Shown: in pieces, positions 12,092 through 25,341 of the stretch | How positions within the stretch are numbered: the stretch's first letter is position 1 | Layout: each line of letters opens with the position of its first letter | Assembly (NCBI GenBank): GCA_963281155.1 | Contig: CAUJLY010000006.1 | Location: 1,426,001-1,490,000, forward strand | DNA from: Rhabditophanes sp. KR3021 | Taxonomy: Eukaryota; Nematoda; Chromadorea; Rhabditida; Alloionematidae | Reading direction: 5' to 3' | Length of the DNA: 64,000 nt | Translations under genes and position numbers: made by a program | Notes under the pieces: generated by a model | The model's database searches: none | Seen by the model: only the letters and a program-made list of their open reading frames with translations | What the model was told of the DNA's origin: nothing

Positions 12092-13073
12092 TTAATTAAT
12101 TAAGATCATTTGCAAGGTAAAAACAATTAGGAAAACAATATCATAGTTTAGATTTGAAGCAGTTTCAGTAATTGGCCTTGTTCGATGTATGAATTCTCTG
12201 CACAATGGTTTTTTGTGATAAATAGGGTGTTTGTTTGAACTGTTGGGGTTTATATGTAAACAAGTTATTATATAATACCACGAACTTGGATCCAAGTTAG
12301 TAAACTTAACAATCTGCTTTTGTCCATTCTTAGATATGAAATATTGGTTAGAAAGTGTTAACATAAATACACTACTTACGATGCTTTTGATTTTGTGTGT
12401 TTGGGAAAGTTTGTCCCAGTAGTTTAGGACAGTTATATCTATTTCAGCCGTTTCATTGAAAGGAAAATCGTTCGAAAATTGGACCAAATATTTCATGGAA
12501 TCTTCCCTGATTGCGATAACTGAGTGAGTGACGTTCAAGGTAAAGCAATTTTTGTTTTCCCCCAATTTGCAGATAGAATCTATGAAACATAATTGGCATC
12601 CATCATAGCCATAGTAACAAATGCGGTACCATGTATCAAACATAATTCTACTATCTTTGGAAATATCAACCACTTGTGCTTCTTTTTCTTCGCAAACCTT
12701 TTCAATGCTATCCGCCATCTGCACTCTTGGATTGTTTTGTCCGTCCGGACAAATGTAAAAATATAAAGGTTTCTCGTTTCTAGGATTGTCAAGTGGAAAG
12801 TCAACTGACATAGGTGGTGTGTCTACTAATTGAAGTTTTGATGGATTCTTAAATGGTTGAAAGGTCACTTTCTTCATTCCACAGCATGCTCGATACTAAA
12901 TAAATAATTTGAATTAACTAAAAAATAAATACCTGAACTCCACCCGATTTGGAAGAAATCTTTTCATCCCAAGTAAGTTGGCATGTCTTGCTTTGATTAG
13001 TGACAAACTTTTGAAAGTGCCCATCAACAATGGAAAGCAAACATAAGAAGCATGCCGTTTGTAGCGACATCAT
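12092..13073 (-). CDS. Secreted or GPI-anchored protein, unknown family
   Basis: Two exons, 12933-13073 and 12092-12895 (intron 37 nt), give 314 residues. The ATG at 13073 begins a signal peptide (MMSLQTACFLCLLSIVDG); an acceptor-like TTGCAAG lies just upstream, so the in-frame ATG at 13115 is less likely. The body has scattered cysteines and NQS, NVT and NET glycosylation sites. It ends in a hydrophobic segment (about the last 17 residues, VFLIVFTLQMILIN) with almost no cytosolic tail, which suggests GPI attachment or a tail anchor. I do not recognise the family. The even spread of aromatic and Cys residues suggests an extracellular beta-sandwich, but that is inference. Confidence 0.7.
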
Positions 13074-14903
13074 ATCAGAGCCCTTGCAATAATACAGAAA
13101 TTGAATCAAAGTCATGACGGCATCTACCTAATCTGTCTAAAATATCAAAAAAATAAAGATAATAAACATCCCTTCTTTCTATCTTTTATGTATTTCTAAA
13201 CACAAAGCTCGAAAATATACTGCAAACAAAAACAGTGTAAAATGTTATTTTTTGTTCCAACCATCAACCTTACAGCAAATACATTCCACAAAAACTACAT
13301 CCATATAAACAAGACAAAAATGTGTATATGTTTGTAGGAACAGATTAAATAAACCTATACATCAAAGGGGCAACCAATTCTAATATATGAAGCACCAATA
13401 CACTTGAAATGTGTGGAAGTAACATCCTCCTTATTATTGTTTTAATTTTTTGAAACAGAAACTTAATGAGGTAGCCGGCCGAAAGCTATGCCTTTTCCGC
13501 AATCCTTATTAGCTCCATTTTTTAAAACAACTGTTTCATGATTAAACTTTGGAATGTCCTAGTCAGTGATTAGAGTGATTAAAAGTAGTGGGTCAAATGA
13601 AACCCTCAGCAAAGGATGTTCATTAAGCAAAGACCAAAGTTACTATCGTAACTTGAAGACGCGTTAAATATAAAGTCAAGAGTGTGTGGTTAGTATGTAT
13701 ATTTTGGACGGTTTCCGGACCCATATGAAGGATAAAGTTATTAGTGAGATGTGTGCCGTGTTAAATATATAAAAAAAGCAAACAGACTAATTGTTAGTAG
13801 TTATAATGTTGGTGTTGGCGCTTTTTATAGGTTTGAAATTGGATGATGCAGGATAAAGATGATAAGAGTAATGATGATGGGTTGAAAAAAGATTACTTGA
13901 TGGTTGGCAGTTATTTTTTATTTAATTTTATATAAAAGTGCTGAAAATGTAATAAGTTCCAATGAAATTTGTTTACATGTAGTCTGTTTTATCGCTTCAT
14001 TACCCACAACCAATAAAGTCCAATTGTTTGGTGTGTCTTTGTATTGCGAGAAGAAATTGCTGGAACAAATACAGACCACACCTGAGTTATTTGAGAATAA
14101 AAAGGAACAGAATGTATAATATTCGGTATAAAAAATGACCTTATCACGAAATTATTTCGAATAAAGGCAAATGATCTCCTTAATAAAAAGAAAAGTATTT
14201 GAAAGAAGAGACAAAAGTTTTGTTAATTGCAAAGATGTGTTTTTGTATTACAATATTTCTAATTAAAAAACGTGCGTTGCATCACAACTATGATTTTGAT
14301 TAAAAGCAGGTGAGAAGTTATGATGAAAGTAACCTCGAAAGTTGTCTCGTTTCTGCTAAATTAAAAATAGCATTGAACCGAAAAGGCACAGCAAAGGAGA
14401 TACCTTTGATATATAATTTGCAACATAGATAAAACTTTGATTGCATTTTAAGTATTTACATAAACAAAGCAATTATTTTTATCTGATCAAATTCTGTAAT
14501 TGTCCTTTACAAGGAACTTTTGATATTATGTGCATTTATTTCTAGCTATTGTATTACTTAAAAATGATGTGTTATGGTGTGTGTGAATAAATAAATTTAC
14601 TATCGCCAAATATATTAGAAAAGGCCAATTAAAATTGCATTCACAATATCTTTACAATAAAACAAAAAAAGATATTGCGAATTATGAGCAAGGCTAATAT
14701 AGTTAAATTTACTTAAATTTACTTAAATTCCACACTCTTTTAGATTCCCACCCATTCCTATTTCCTTAAAGTAGATTAAATATGAATACATTCTGTTTAT
14801 ATTGAAAAAGATTTAAAAATTGTAAGATATTGTTTATTTGGTAAAACTATTTCTAGACACACTCAAAACACAAACTTATATTTCCCCTAAATATCGTGAC
14901 TAA
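13074..14903. other. Intergenic, no confident gene
   Basis: This is an AT-rich stretch between divergent genes. A 71-codon open frame at 13904-14119 (+) has no recognisable domain. A short direct repeat of an ACTTAAATTT-like unit occurs near 14708-14730. Promoters for both flanking genes are presumably here. Confidence 0.45.
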
Positions 14904-15570
14904 ATGGTATTACTATTAATTTGGAATAAAAGCATCAAAAATACTCCTATCAAAGTACTAGTACTTTTGTTCTCAATTAAATTAATGGTTATTGCAAAAC
15001 CGATGAGAGAAACATTTTTTGATCAAGATCAAATAATACAATTGCCAACTAGTAACTTTCCGGAGCCTGAATGCAATTATAATGTACTTTATGGGAATGC
15101 GAATGGAATGAAAGTTAGCAGGTATGTGCACTTTTAAAAAATTCCATTTAATTAATTGAAGTAAAAAGATGTTTTATTAATTTAATATTAATTCTTTTAA
15201 TTACAGTGAAGTGAGTATTGGGGAGCCTCTTTATCACAAATGGAAATGCGGATTTAAGGGAAAGGAAGTTAAAATGTATTGCTTGATGGTTCATAATTGC
15301 ACTGTTAGTCATTCAAAAAATGATTACTCTAACAGAAGTGTACCCATAATTGATGAGTTTGGTTGCTCGCTCTTTCCAACCGTAATTCCCCACATCTCAT
15401 ATCCTGCTGGAGATTTGGAGGGTGGTCTGTCGGTAAATGCCTTCTCATTAGATATTGACAAACCCGCATTATTTTTTCAATGCAATATAAAACTTTTAAT
15501 CAAATTAAATAATGTTTGCCGCCGACCAAATTGCGTACCATTATCAAAGTTTACAGAAGAGGAACAGTAA
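14904..15570 (+). CDS. Short secreted protein with only the C-terminal half of a ZP domain
   Basis: Two exons, 14904-15121 and 15207-15570 (intron 85 nt), give 193 residues. A hydrophobic leader near residues 17-32 acts as a signal peptide or anchor. From about residue 70 the sequence follows the ZP-C module of cuticlins and other zona-pellucida proteins: VSIGEPLYHKWKC, MYCLMVHNCTVSH, a loop with IIDEFGCSLFPTVIPHISYP, then ALFFQCNIKLLIK and CRRPNC. The ZP-N half, which normally drives polymerisation, is absent; only about 50 residues lie between the leader and ZP-C. There is no C-terminal transmembrane segment or obvious furin site. It may act as an extracellular accessory or regulator of ZP matrices, but that is inference. 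A polyadenylation-type AATAAA follows near 15609. Confidence 0.8.
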
Positions 15571-17136
15571 AATGGCACCTAATTACTTGTAAATACAAAT
15601 CTTAAACAAATAAATGTGGAACTTTAATTCGATTTTGATGTCAAACTTGCCATTAACGTTAACCTTGTATTATAATTTTTACTTGAACCAAAAAATGTGT
15701 GCTACATTTACGTTAATAAAATGATAATCCACAAGATTTACAATATTATTTAAAAAGTTTATCCATCATTTTCATTTGAAATCAGTGTCATTCCATAAGA
15801 AATTATTTCGCAATGCATTAAAAGGATTGGCAGTGTGTTTATTTTGGACTTATCATAATCTATAGGAAAAAAGACGGTCAATCTGTTAATTATTATTGTT
15901 AGATGTCTGACAAAAATTTATTGATACAAATGAACATATTCAAAGATCTATTTGTGATTACCAAAGCTTTTTGTTCGCAATTATTCTCAATCCTAGAGGC
16001 AAATAATGCATAAATGACATCCAAATAATAATATCTCACATCTTTCTAATCCTATAATAAGTCTTTTTATGTTTGATCATCCTTAAATCAAATGTTCCTC
16101 CTTTTCAAAAAGATATAATGTCACAGATATACATATAACTGACATTTACCTCCATTTAAAAATTCTTTTACCTCCTGCGAGCTATCATTTTAATGTAAGA
16201 TTAAAAAATCTAGTAGCTATGATCATTATCATCTGTTGATATTATTATTCTGTTTCAGTAGATATTTTTTTAAAGAGTTGTTTTAGTGACTACAAAGGCT
16301 TAATAAAAGTTATTAACCAGCATATCTGGTATGATTTAATTTAACCAGCCTAAGTGTTAAAACATTATTATATTAATGGATGTATTCACTCATTTTTTAA
16401 CTAAATCCAATCCCACAAACCACAATGATTACAGGCAATAAAAATTTGTTAACGGCTATCCTATTATTTGGAAACAATTAAATATTCCCATACAGTTCAC
16501 ACGCCATTTATTATGTGGCGTACTATGGAAAAGTTATTCAGTAACCTTGTTTGATTATATCACCAGGCCTTGTCACTACTGACCCCTCAATCGAAGACTA
16601 AAACTTCCAAACTGTATACTTCTATTATGAGTGACATTATATTGGATACCTCTATAATTTGGTTATAACATCTCCAACCTATTCATATCATCCTCATTTA
16701 TCATCATTTTTTTCTTTGAAGAATTATCACAAGTTAGATAGATTAATTAAAGTTCTTTAAGATATACTACTATCAATCATCTATTTCTGTTACCTTTAAT
16801 AACACATTCTTTTCTGGTTAACTACTTTAACCGTACAAGAGCCTAAAAATAGAGCCATCTCTTGTTTGAATGCATGAACCATTGTTTGATGGTCATGATA
16901 TTTTGGATCAGTCTGTAAAAGTAAATATCCAAAGCTTGATTGAGCCTCTCTCATACATTTTTCATGCATCCCTTGCGGTAAATTTTATTTTATTGTTATA
17001 TATTTACTAACCAAAGAGCTCTTTGTATGCTAAGAGACTTTAAAGTGTTGAAACTATTTAAAGTACCTTTGAAACATTACCAAAACGGCTTTTTCGCTCA
17101 TCCATTTATTTATATAATTTCTGATAACTTTCAGAT
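15571..17136. other. Intergenic, nothing recognised
   Basis: About 1.5 kb of AT-rich sequence with no open frame above background. It separates the ZP-C gene from the three-domain Cys-rich gene. Confidence 0.5.
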
Positions 17137-19634
17137 ATGTTTCTACTCAATCAACTCACACTTCTATCTGTCTTATTACTGTTAACCTCAACAATAAATT
17201 TGGGTAAGTTTATAATTGCCTCTCCAACCTAATACTCAATCTTTTTTATTTCATCACCTAAAAATATTTTTAAATTACTCAAATACAAAATATCCTATTG
17301 TATTGTTAGGGTTCAGTTTGTAGAGGATAATCTGTTTCTACAAATCCGTCACTTACCTACATTTGTTACTTTTATCAGTCATTATTTGGAAGCCTTTTCA
17401 TACTACATTATTTAGTAATAATAAGGTTGCGTTGGGAGTTGATTCGATATTTATTATTTGGTAATTAATACAAATACATAAGTTATTGAGTTCGATATTT
17501 GGTATGATTTCATTCATTCAAATAATTAAAATCAGATCAAATTACTTTCTCATCTTTGTATGACAATAACATTAGGGTCACAAGTCTTTCAAACATTAAA
17601 GGTCATGGCTGAATATTAGTAGACAATAAAATGTTTATTTCAGCTTCCTCAATAAAATGCTTCATTTGCGGTGATGGCAATTTAGAAGAAACGGGCGAAT
17701 GCAAGACCCAATACCAATATGACTGTTCTACTTATGGTAAAAAATTCAAAAACAACGAAGAAGTTTATTGCCGTACAATGAGAACAAAGCAGTTAAATGG
17801 TAAGTTGATGGTTTGTGGGATGGTTTAATTGAATAACTTAGGTACTTATTCGATTATAAAAGAATGTATCTCAGAAACAGATCATTATGCAACTTTTCCA
17901 AAGAAACAAACTCCGTTGGCGGAGGAGTGTGATTTGTTAGAGAATGGTGGCTCAGAGATTGCGTATTGTTTATGCAAGAGTAAAGATTTTTGCAACCAAA
18001 AACCCATTATTTCTCAATTTGTACAATTTGAAACGGAGCATCCAGAATTATTTGAAAGTGAAAATGGTGAGGATGGTCTCCTTGAAACCACGACTCCTTT
18101 ATTATCTTCAGAAGAAACAAATGACTTACGTAGGCAACCAATAAATCCCTTAATTGATAGAACTCCTCAAATTACAATGGTTAACAGAGAAAATATAAAA
18201 GGCAATCAAGGAGACAATTCTTTCCGCATATCCGAATCTAGTATCCCAAACAATGGCCCATCTTCCTTTCCCATTTTAGGAGCATCCCCTAATAGAGCCA
18301 TTGTTCCGACATTAATTTCTTCTGCAACATCTAGAAGTGAAATGCCTAGTCAATCAAAAGATATCACTACTCATACTAATGATTTGTTTTGTGTGGAATG
18401 CGACCAAGGGAAGATGAAGGATGAAAACTCAGACTGCATTAATATGAGAGTTGCCGATTGTTCAAAAAAGTCGGGAGCTATTCCAGGAATGAAGAATTAT
18501 TGTTTCACAAGACAAATTATTGCTGGCCCAAATAAGAATGCCGTTGAGAAGATGTGTGTTACAGAAAAGGCATTAACAGAAGAAATGGGAGAAAAGATGA
18601 AAGTTGACAGTTGCGATTCTAGCGGCAACGGAAAAATCAGATACTGCATTTGTAGTGAGAATGAATGCAATCGTTTATCTACATCTAATCAGGTTTGTTA
18701 AAAATAATCTTTTCCATGACAAAATAGGAACCATTTGATGATCTTTTATATTGTCATTAATATCAACACCAAATTAAAATATCTACTATTCTAGTTTACA
18801 ATTTATGAGTCCTCGGTTACCTCAAAACTCAGTAACCTCAATATCAATCCAATCCGTACTGATCATCTAAATCCTCAACCAATACAACCCATCATTAAAC
18901 AACACTTAACTTGCAATATGTGTACACAAAATAATTTAGTATCACAGTCGGCTGACTGTTTGACTCAATCTTCTTTAGAATGTCCTTCAGTGGGTGATGA
19001 CAAAAACTTTTGCCTGACCACACAAACTCAAATGGTGAATGGATCTTTTACGATGGAAAAAAGATGCATCTCTGAAGATGAATTTAGAAAAGAATTTCGG
19101 GAGGAACAACAACATAATGACAAATTAAAGTCCAGTTGTGCAGCTGTTTTTGATGGATTCGTTAATTATTGCATTTGCGACACTAACAATTGTAACAAAG
19201 AAAGTTTATATGGTCAAATTCAAAAGAAAAACAGGTTGGGGGGTTCTTTGAATAAGCAAGATGCATTCCCTATTGTGCCAAACGAAATTGTTGTCCCATC
19301 AACAAAGAAGCCGGAGGGAAGGACTGCTTCTCCAATTTTGGTTCCTGTCAATCCATCATCCTTTGACAAACCAATCTACAATTCCAAATCAACTTCTGCG
19401 GAGGGCTTTGAAAATGATCTGAGAAAAGATTCCAAAATTGTTACTAAAGTGGAAAAGGTGCAAAAAGAAGAAGAAAATGAATCAAATGAAAATACTAAAT
19501 CTATCTTTGAATTAAATCATGACCGAATTTCCAAATGGAAAGAAACTCAGAATATGAATGGAGCATCGCAAATGGTTAATATTGTTTCAACCTCATTTTT
19601 AATTATCTTGATATCATCAATTTTCTATTTGTAA
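17137..19634 (+). CDS. GPI-anchored protein with three Ly6/ET-type cysteine-rich domains
   Basis: Four exons, 17137-17203, 17644-17799, 17842-18692 and 18795-19634, splice in frame to 637 residues. Exon 1 is a pure signal peptide (MFLLNQLTLLSVLLLLTST), and a TTTCAG acceptor sits 2 nt before the ATG. Three extracellular modules follow, each opening with C-x2-C (CFICGDG, FCVECDQG, TCNMCTQN) and closing with C-x-C-x4/5-CN (CLCKSKDFCN, CICSENECN, CICDTNNCN). Ser/Thr/Pro-rich linkers of about 100-140 residues separate the first two modules. The end is a Lys/Glu-rich stretch and a terminal hydrophobic tail (SFLIILISSIFYL), typical of GPI attachment. The cysteine pattern resembles nematode ET modules and the Ly6/activin-receptor three-finger class; I cannot decide between them. 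The gene is tail to tail with the TGF-beta-like ligand, about 300 bp away. Confidence 0.85.
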
Positions 19635-19936
19635 TTAAAATGCAATACACGACGAGGTGTAGTCATTTATATTGTTGGTTAATCATTCAAATATTTTAAT
19701 TAGCAAATGGATTTACAGTAAACTTTAATAAAATGTAAAAAACCTTTTATTCGTAGATGTTAATTTTAAATGGAGCTTTTTCTCAATGAAATATGACGTC
19801 ATTATTTTGTCAAAAATGCAGTCTGTTAAAGAGAGTCAAGTAGAAGAAAGAGAGCGTTGATATGCAACAAATTATATAACAGGGCCCATTAATTAGATAA
19901 TTATATTTTGTGTTGTATATCAAAAGATAGACGAAA

Positions 19937-20983
19937 TCACGTGGATAGTTCGTGCTTTTGGCCATTTTGAAAAGATCCGCAATCATTAATTAGTATATTG
20001 TTGATTAATTTAAAGTTAATGGCATCATTTGGACCTCTTACGAACAGCGAAATATGACCGAAATGTGTAGAGTTGCAAGATGATTTGTTAGGTACCTTTA
20101 ATTAGGGATCAAAGTCAATAGACATCTTTAACTTACTTCATTATTACTGAGGCAAAGTGGAATTAAATATTTGTGAGGAAAGGCAATCGAATCGAAGCCT
20201 TCTTCAGAGAAATCAAAAAGAAACTTGTGCATACAACACGAGTAACTTTCTATAAATCCCAATTTCAGGCATTCTTCAATTTCATCACAACTAGCTCCAT
20301 CATGGCAATTCAAGTAATGAAAATTAAGAACCACATTCTTAAGTTTCGCGTTTTCAATTAATTTGTATTCTTTAATAGTTTCATCAAACGAACTGACTTC
20401 AATATAAATCTTAAACTGATTCAAAGATTGACGTGCAATTTGATTTAAAGTTTCATTAAATAAAGCTACTTTAAATTCTTGAATGCCAGTTGCGTTGGTG
20501 GTTTTTATTTCCAATTTACCAATATCATTTTTGACTGAATCGTTTAAAACATAAATATCTAGGCAAATCTTTTTTTCCTGGTATAATCTAGGATTTTTTA
20601 GTTTAATAACAAGATCAATGTTGCCAATATGTTTGTCAAAAACGACATTTTTAAGATTAAATGAGTAAATGTTGGCAACTTTCTCTGTTTGAATTTCTTT
20701 TCCTGATATACCTATTTGAGACAGCGGCATAACTTGATCCTCTGTTTCAATTTGATTTGTGGGAAAAGGTCGGAAGGTAACTATACTTGAAGTATTACCA
20801 ATTATCAGTGAATTTTGCAAGTCATTTTTAAACTCTAGTTTACGCTCTTCGATCAACTGATTCCTAGTAAAATTTTGTCCATTTAAAGTAATACACAAGA
20901 TAGAGTGTAAAAGAATGGTGGTCTATAATGGATGTGTTACTGGATTAATAATAATAACATACCTTAGGACATTTAAAAATCAT
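19937..20983 (-). CDS. Divergent TGF-beta superfamily ligand lacking the wrist segment
   Basis: Three exons, 20963-20983, 20137-20922 and 19937-20095 (introns 40 and 41 nt), give 321 residues. The N-terminus is a signal peptide. Residues about 30-210 look like a TGF-beta propeptide. No RxxR furin site is visible before the mature part. The knot region starts with Cys225, SCC (236-237), FDFSEEGFDSIAFPHKY and LC at 264. Exon 3 gives SSC (276), GHISLFVRG and NNILINDCGS (Cys308), then an extra 11-residue tail. By family alignment these match Cys7, 15, 16, 44, 78 and 109 of TGF-beta2. The equivalents of 48, 77 and 111 are missing, and only 11 residues separate Cys264 and Cys276 instead of about 33. 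The secreted product should be a small ligand or antagonist; receptor use is unknown. The short intron leaves no room for a missed exon. Confidence 0.82.
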
Positions 20984-23900
20984 AATTTATAATATATTTA
21001 ATTAAAGTATGTTATAGACGACTTTAGTAGTTGTGTTTCTGGTATGAAGCATCTGTTAAATGTGTTTAAATACTTGCTAAAAAATGTATGGTCATCTATC
21101 ACGTTTTTTAATTTAAACAATTACACTATGCTAGTTTGAGTGATTTTAAATTCACTTTTTTACTTACTTTTATGATAATAGACTCTTAAAAATGCAGATT
21201 TAAATTTCCTCTCTCTTGAAAGGTGGCATCATTGTATAGAAGAATATAAATTTATTCCTTCGTTCATTACAATAACCAACACATCACAAATTTTGCGTGA
21301 CGTATGTGGGATAAATATTTAATCTCAACAAATTGTATTTTGCATCGGCATATTATGAAATGCTTTAATAAAAAATTTATAAACTCTCAAATATTCTCAA
21401 TGGATATGATTCCTAAATGGCAATCAAAAGACAAAGCACATAATACAAACTTTTATAGTTTATAATTGTTTTTGAGCACAAAAATACACAGTCGAATAAG
21501 TTCCGCGGCAGAATTAGACATAATAGTTTCATTGTAAATGACGTGGAAAATTTTTGCATAAACTTTCAATTAAAAAGATGGCATGGCAATTTGTTGGTTT
21601 GGAAGGAGTTTATTTAGAAGCAACCTTTAAATAATGATTATAATGATATTACAAACACAGGTATATTACTCTTTAAAATATTCACATCTCATACCACTAC
21701 CAAGGCATTAAAATTTTAATAAAGAAAATCAGATAGAATAATGTGAATTGAAAAATGCCACCAAAATCTAAATCAGATGGCAAATTCAGAGTTAATGTGT
21801 CAAAGATGTTGCCAGTTGAAATTTATAAAAACATCAAAATCAGAATATTTTGAAGACAAGATTTTAGTATCAACTAATGGCTCATTTTTTGTGACTATTC
21901 TTAGAATCATTACTGGAACTAATGGTTTTGAATGCATGACTTAGTTTAAAATGTATGGTTTTTGTAAATTTAAATCTTATTCAACTTTTATTATTTAAGA
22001 TTCCTCCATAATAGCATTGTTTCAATAAATTTAAATCGACATTTTGCAAAAAAGTTTAAGGACTACATGATGCAGATTTTTTTAAATACATATATTTTTA
22101 TAATAAGCATTCTAATTTGAGAAAAATCCATTCCCGAACTAAAAAATAGCCAAGCCCAATTTTCACATTTTTCAACTCAAGTAGAAATTACATATTCATG
22201 AAATACTTTGCAGGAGATCTTTGACATTGACAACCAATAAAATTCCTTTTCTGCCCATGCTGTCAAAACAAATGAATAAGTGTAATAAAAACATCCTTCT
22301 CTTCTTCGTCTTCTTTTATAACAGTTTCAAATAAAGCTTACGTTTCTCAAATTAGCAATAAATACAACAACAACCTTTTTCAATTTTTATCTTAATATAT
22401 CAATTTCCTTAATTATGATAAATTGCCTGTCTAAAACAAGTTTCATCATCTCAAGACAATTTATACGTGCATATATTTGACTGCAAAGGAAATAGAGAAT
22501 CCTATATTAGATATACGTTTATTTTTATTTATCAATTACTTCAAATCATTCCATTTAACTGAAATAGACATAAATTGTTGTAAGGAGTAATAGTGTACAA
22601 TTTTAAATATCTATATATAGTCACTTTATCACCAGATCAAGTGTGGTATCTTATAAATATATCTCTTTTTGCTATCATCAATCGTCACATCCACGAGCCT
22701 TAATTAACTTTTACAAATGTGCAATGCGTATCAATGCTAAATATATGAATAATCATCTAAAAGAAGATATTAACATTCCTAAAGGAACAATAAATGTGTA
22801 GGCTCACTTTTACCTTTGAATGCTAACATAAAAATAGAATATATTGTTTGTTTTTATTGAGAAAAAGTTTATTCTTACAAAAGGAGAATTGTACCATGAC
22901 AGGCAAAAAGATATGATCATGATTAAATATTTGAGTATTGTGTATTCTCATCAATCATACAAAATAGTGTTTAGCCGTATTATTTGAATTTTTTATTTTG
23001 TCAAATTAAATACTAACCATAACATTCATTTTTTATGTCTGCTCACTATCTTTTGATTCATTAATATTTGTAGGCTTACATAAACTTAACGTGTTATCTA
23101 AACTGCGTTTCCGTGTACCTTACACACTTATACATATACATTAACAAACGATTCTTAATTCAACTGTCACGAACAACCAAATAAAGCCGTTACTATTGAC
23201 ACTTTGTATGGGTATAATAATTTCAAAAATACATTCTATTCTACTACTACCTATCTCATATCTTGATCATGTCAAACTTCAACTTGCTCATAACTAACCC
23301 AAAACAATTTCCGCCACCATCACATACTTAATTACACCACACAAAAAGTTACTAACATATCGATGATTTAGATATTTTTCACTTTATTAATTTACCACAA
23401 TCATTTTGCCCACTCATTGTCACTTATTTTATTGCAATGTCCTGGCGTATGTAGATGCCTAATGTGGTGAAAAGGAATTTGTTTCCTTTTGTCAAGATGG
23501 TGCTGATTGTCTTCCAAATAAATACAAACATTCGGATTTAATATTGTTTAATTATATTTGATATTATTTATCAGGTTCATTTTGGTTCTGAGATCAATTG
23601 GCCTTCTTATTTTAATAGCCACATCCATTTTTCCTTACATATGTAAATTTTCCGAAAAGGCAAAGACACATTCTTTTTTCTTCACATTTACTTTTTGCTA
23701 AGATATTATAAGGATAAATTGTCTGAAAGGGGTATTTGTGAATTCTTAATTACAACAAAAGTATCTAATTATTTTCCCTATTCATACCATATTTATACCA
23801 CAGATAATTTATTTTGTGGTATTAATGCCAACTCCTTTTATTCATCGCTTCTTTTTTTGATGATGAGCAACATATCTATACACATATCTAGATATAACTT

Positions 23901-25341
23901 TGAATAAGACGAATCGTTTGATGTCTTCATATGATCATTTAAGGCAATTTACCATCAAAGTGCTACAAAAGTCAATGTCTTTATTTGCGATGAATAGAAA
24001 GCTTTGACAGTAACGTGTCAAAAGCTATTTTTTATATTCTAATCATCACACTTCTTTTTTCGTTTATTCTTATACTAGTCTTCTTGATTATTTAAATGGA
24101 TAGATATATAAGTTCCGTCCAATTGTGGTTCATTTGAGAGGTGCGCAACATCAGAATACATATATAGATACACATTAATATAAATGAAGAAGATCAAATT
24201 AGGGGTTGGTTTTATAGAGATGGATGTTGAGCAAGAACATGCCAATTCAGGGACGTTGATTAAATGCATCTATGTGGTATTACTAATAGTTTCCAATAAA
24301 TTACATTCTTCAAAGGAAGTTTTTATTGTTTGTTAAGTTATTGTATTAAATTAATGTATTAACTATAAATTGATTTTTATCTATACTTCCGATATTGGCA
24401 TAAACTAATAAAAGGATTTTAATAGTATGTGTTTGTAATAATAAACAATAATAATCAACAGCGTGATTCTTTGACATTTCCCCTGTCTTTATTTGATTCT
24501 TGTCTCTTAGGTGACTGTTAATGCAATCAGTATCATTACCCATCGCTAATGTACATGAATTGAGCCATTCAATAAATTGTAATTAACTAACTATAAGTAG
24601 TTAAAGTGTTAAATAATTAAAAACATTAAATGAAATGACTGCAAATGTATACTTGATTCATCCTTAATTTTCCTTTTAAATTGTATCCCTTGCTATCTTA
24701 TTTATTTGACAAAATGTTACCTTCTGATTACTTATGAATAATTAAATATTTTATTATCCATTCCAATAATATTGGTCTATGTATATCCGACCGTGTTTTC
24801 GTCTTATTAATACCAACTTATTACACCCCGACAGTTATTTTGGAAATTTTATTGCTCTTTTTATTACATTTTCATGAATTATTTTTGTTAATGTATACAT
24901 TACTGATACTGTTAATAACTTTATCATTTAAACTTCTAGGAGGCATTACATTCAAAAAATATATTTCAGATTCACGTTGATAAAAACGTCTTGTTAGTTA
25001 TTTTAGGATGATATGGCTATCATCAAAATTATTTAATCACATTCTTTTGTATTCCCTTTTAAGTATCAATTTTTCATATGATACTTTTCACATAGTTATT
25101 ACCAATGTTAATGGGGTTTAAATAATACGTCAAATCTAGACGCTTTTTGTATACTAAAAACTTTGTCATTTCAATAGAACTGTTTGGAAATAATCAGGTG
25201 TGTCCGACATCCATAACAGTCCTTTTGGTTGTTTGTTAAATTGTTGTTTTCACAAAATTAAATAACTTCCAATCAATCCTCTCTCGTCTTATTATTCGGA
25301 CTTTAAAAGGGTAAATGTATACAAATATTTTTTCAGACATT
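20984..25341. other. Gene-poor stretch of about 4.3 kb
   Basis: AT-rich sequence with only short, scattered open frames (for example 23695-23907 +, 24075-24269 -, 24346-24543 -), none with recognisable domains or splice support. No tRNA or large repeat was recognised. It probably holds regulatory DNA for the divergent TGF-beta-like and KANK genes. Confidence 0.5.

Noticed and set aside
22635..22655. Sequence AGATCAAGTGTGGTATCT resembling the 5' part of U2 snRNA
   Set aside because: About 17 of 18 bases match a U2 core from memory, but the flanks do not follow U2 structure; at best a fragment.
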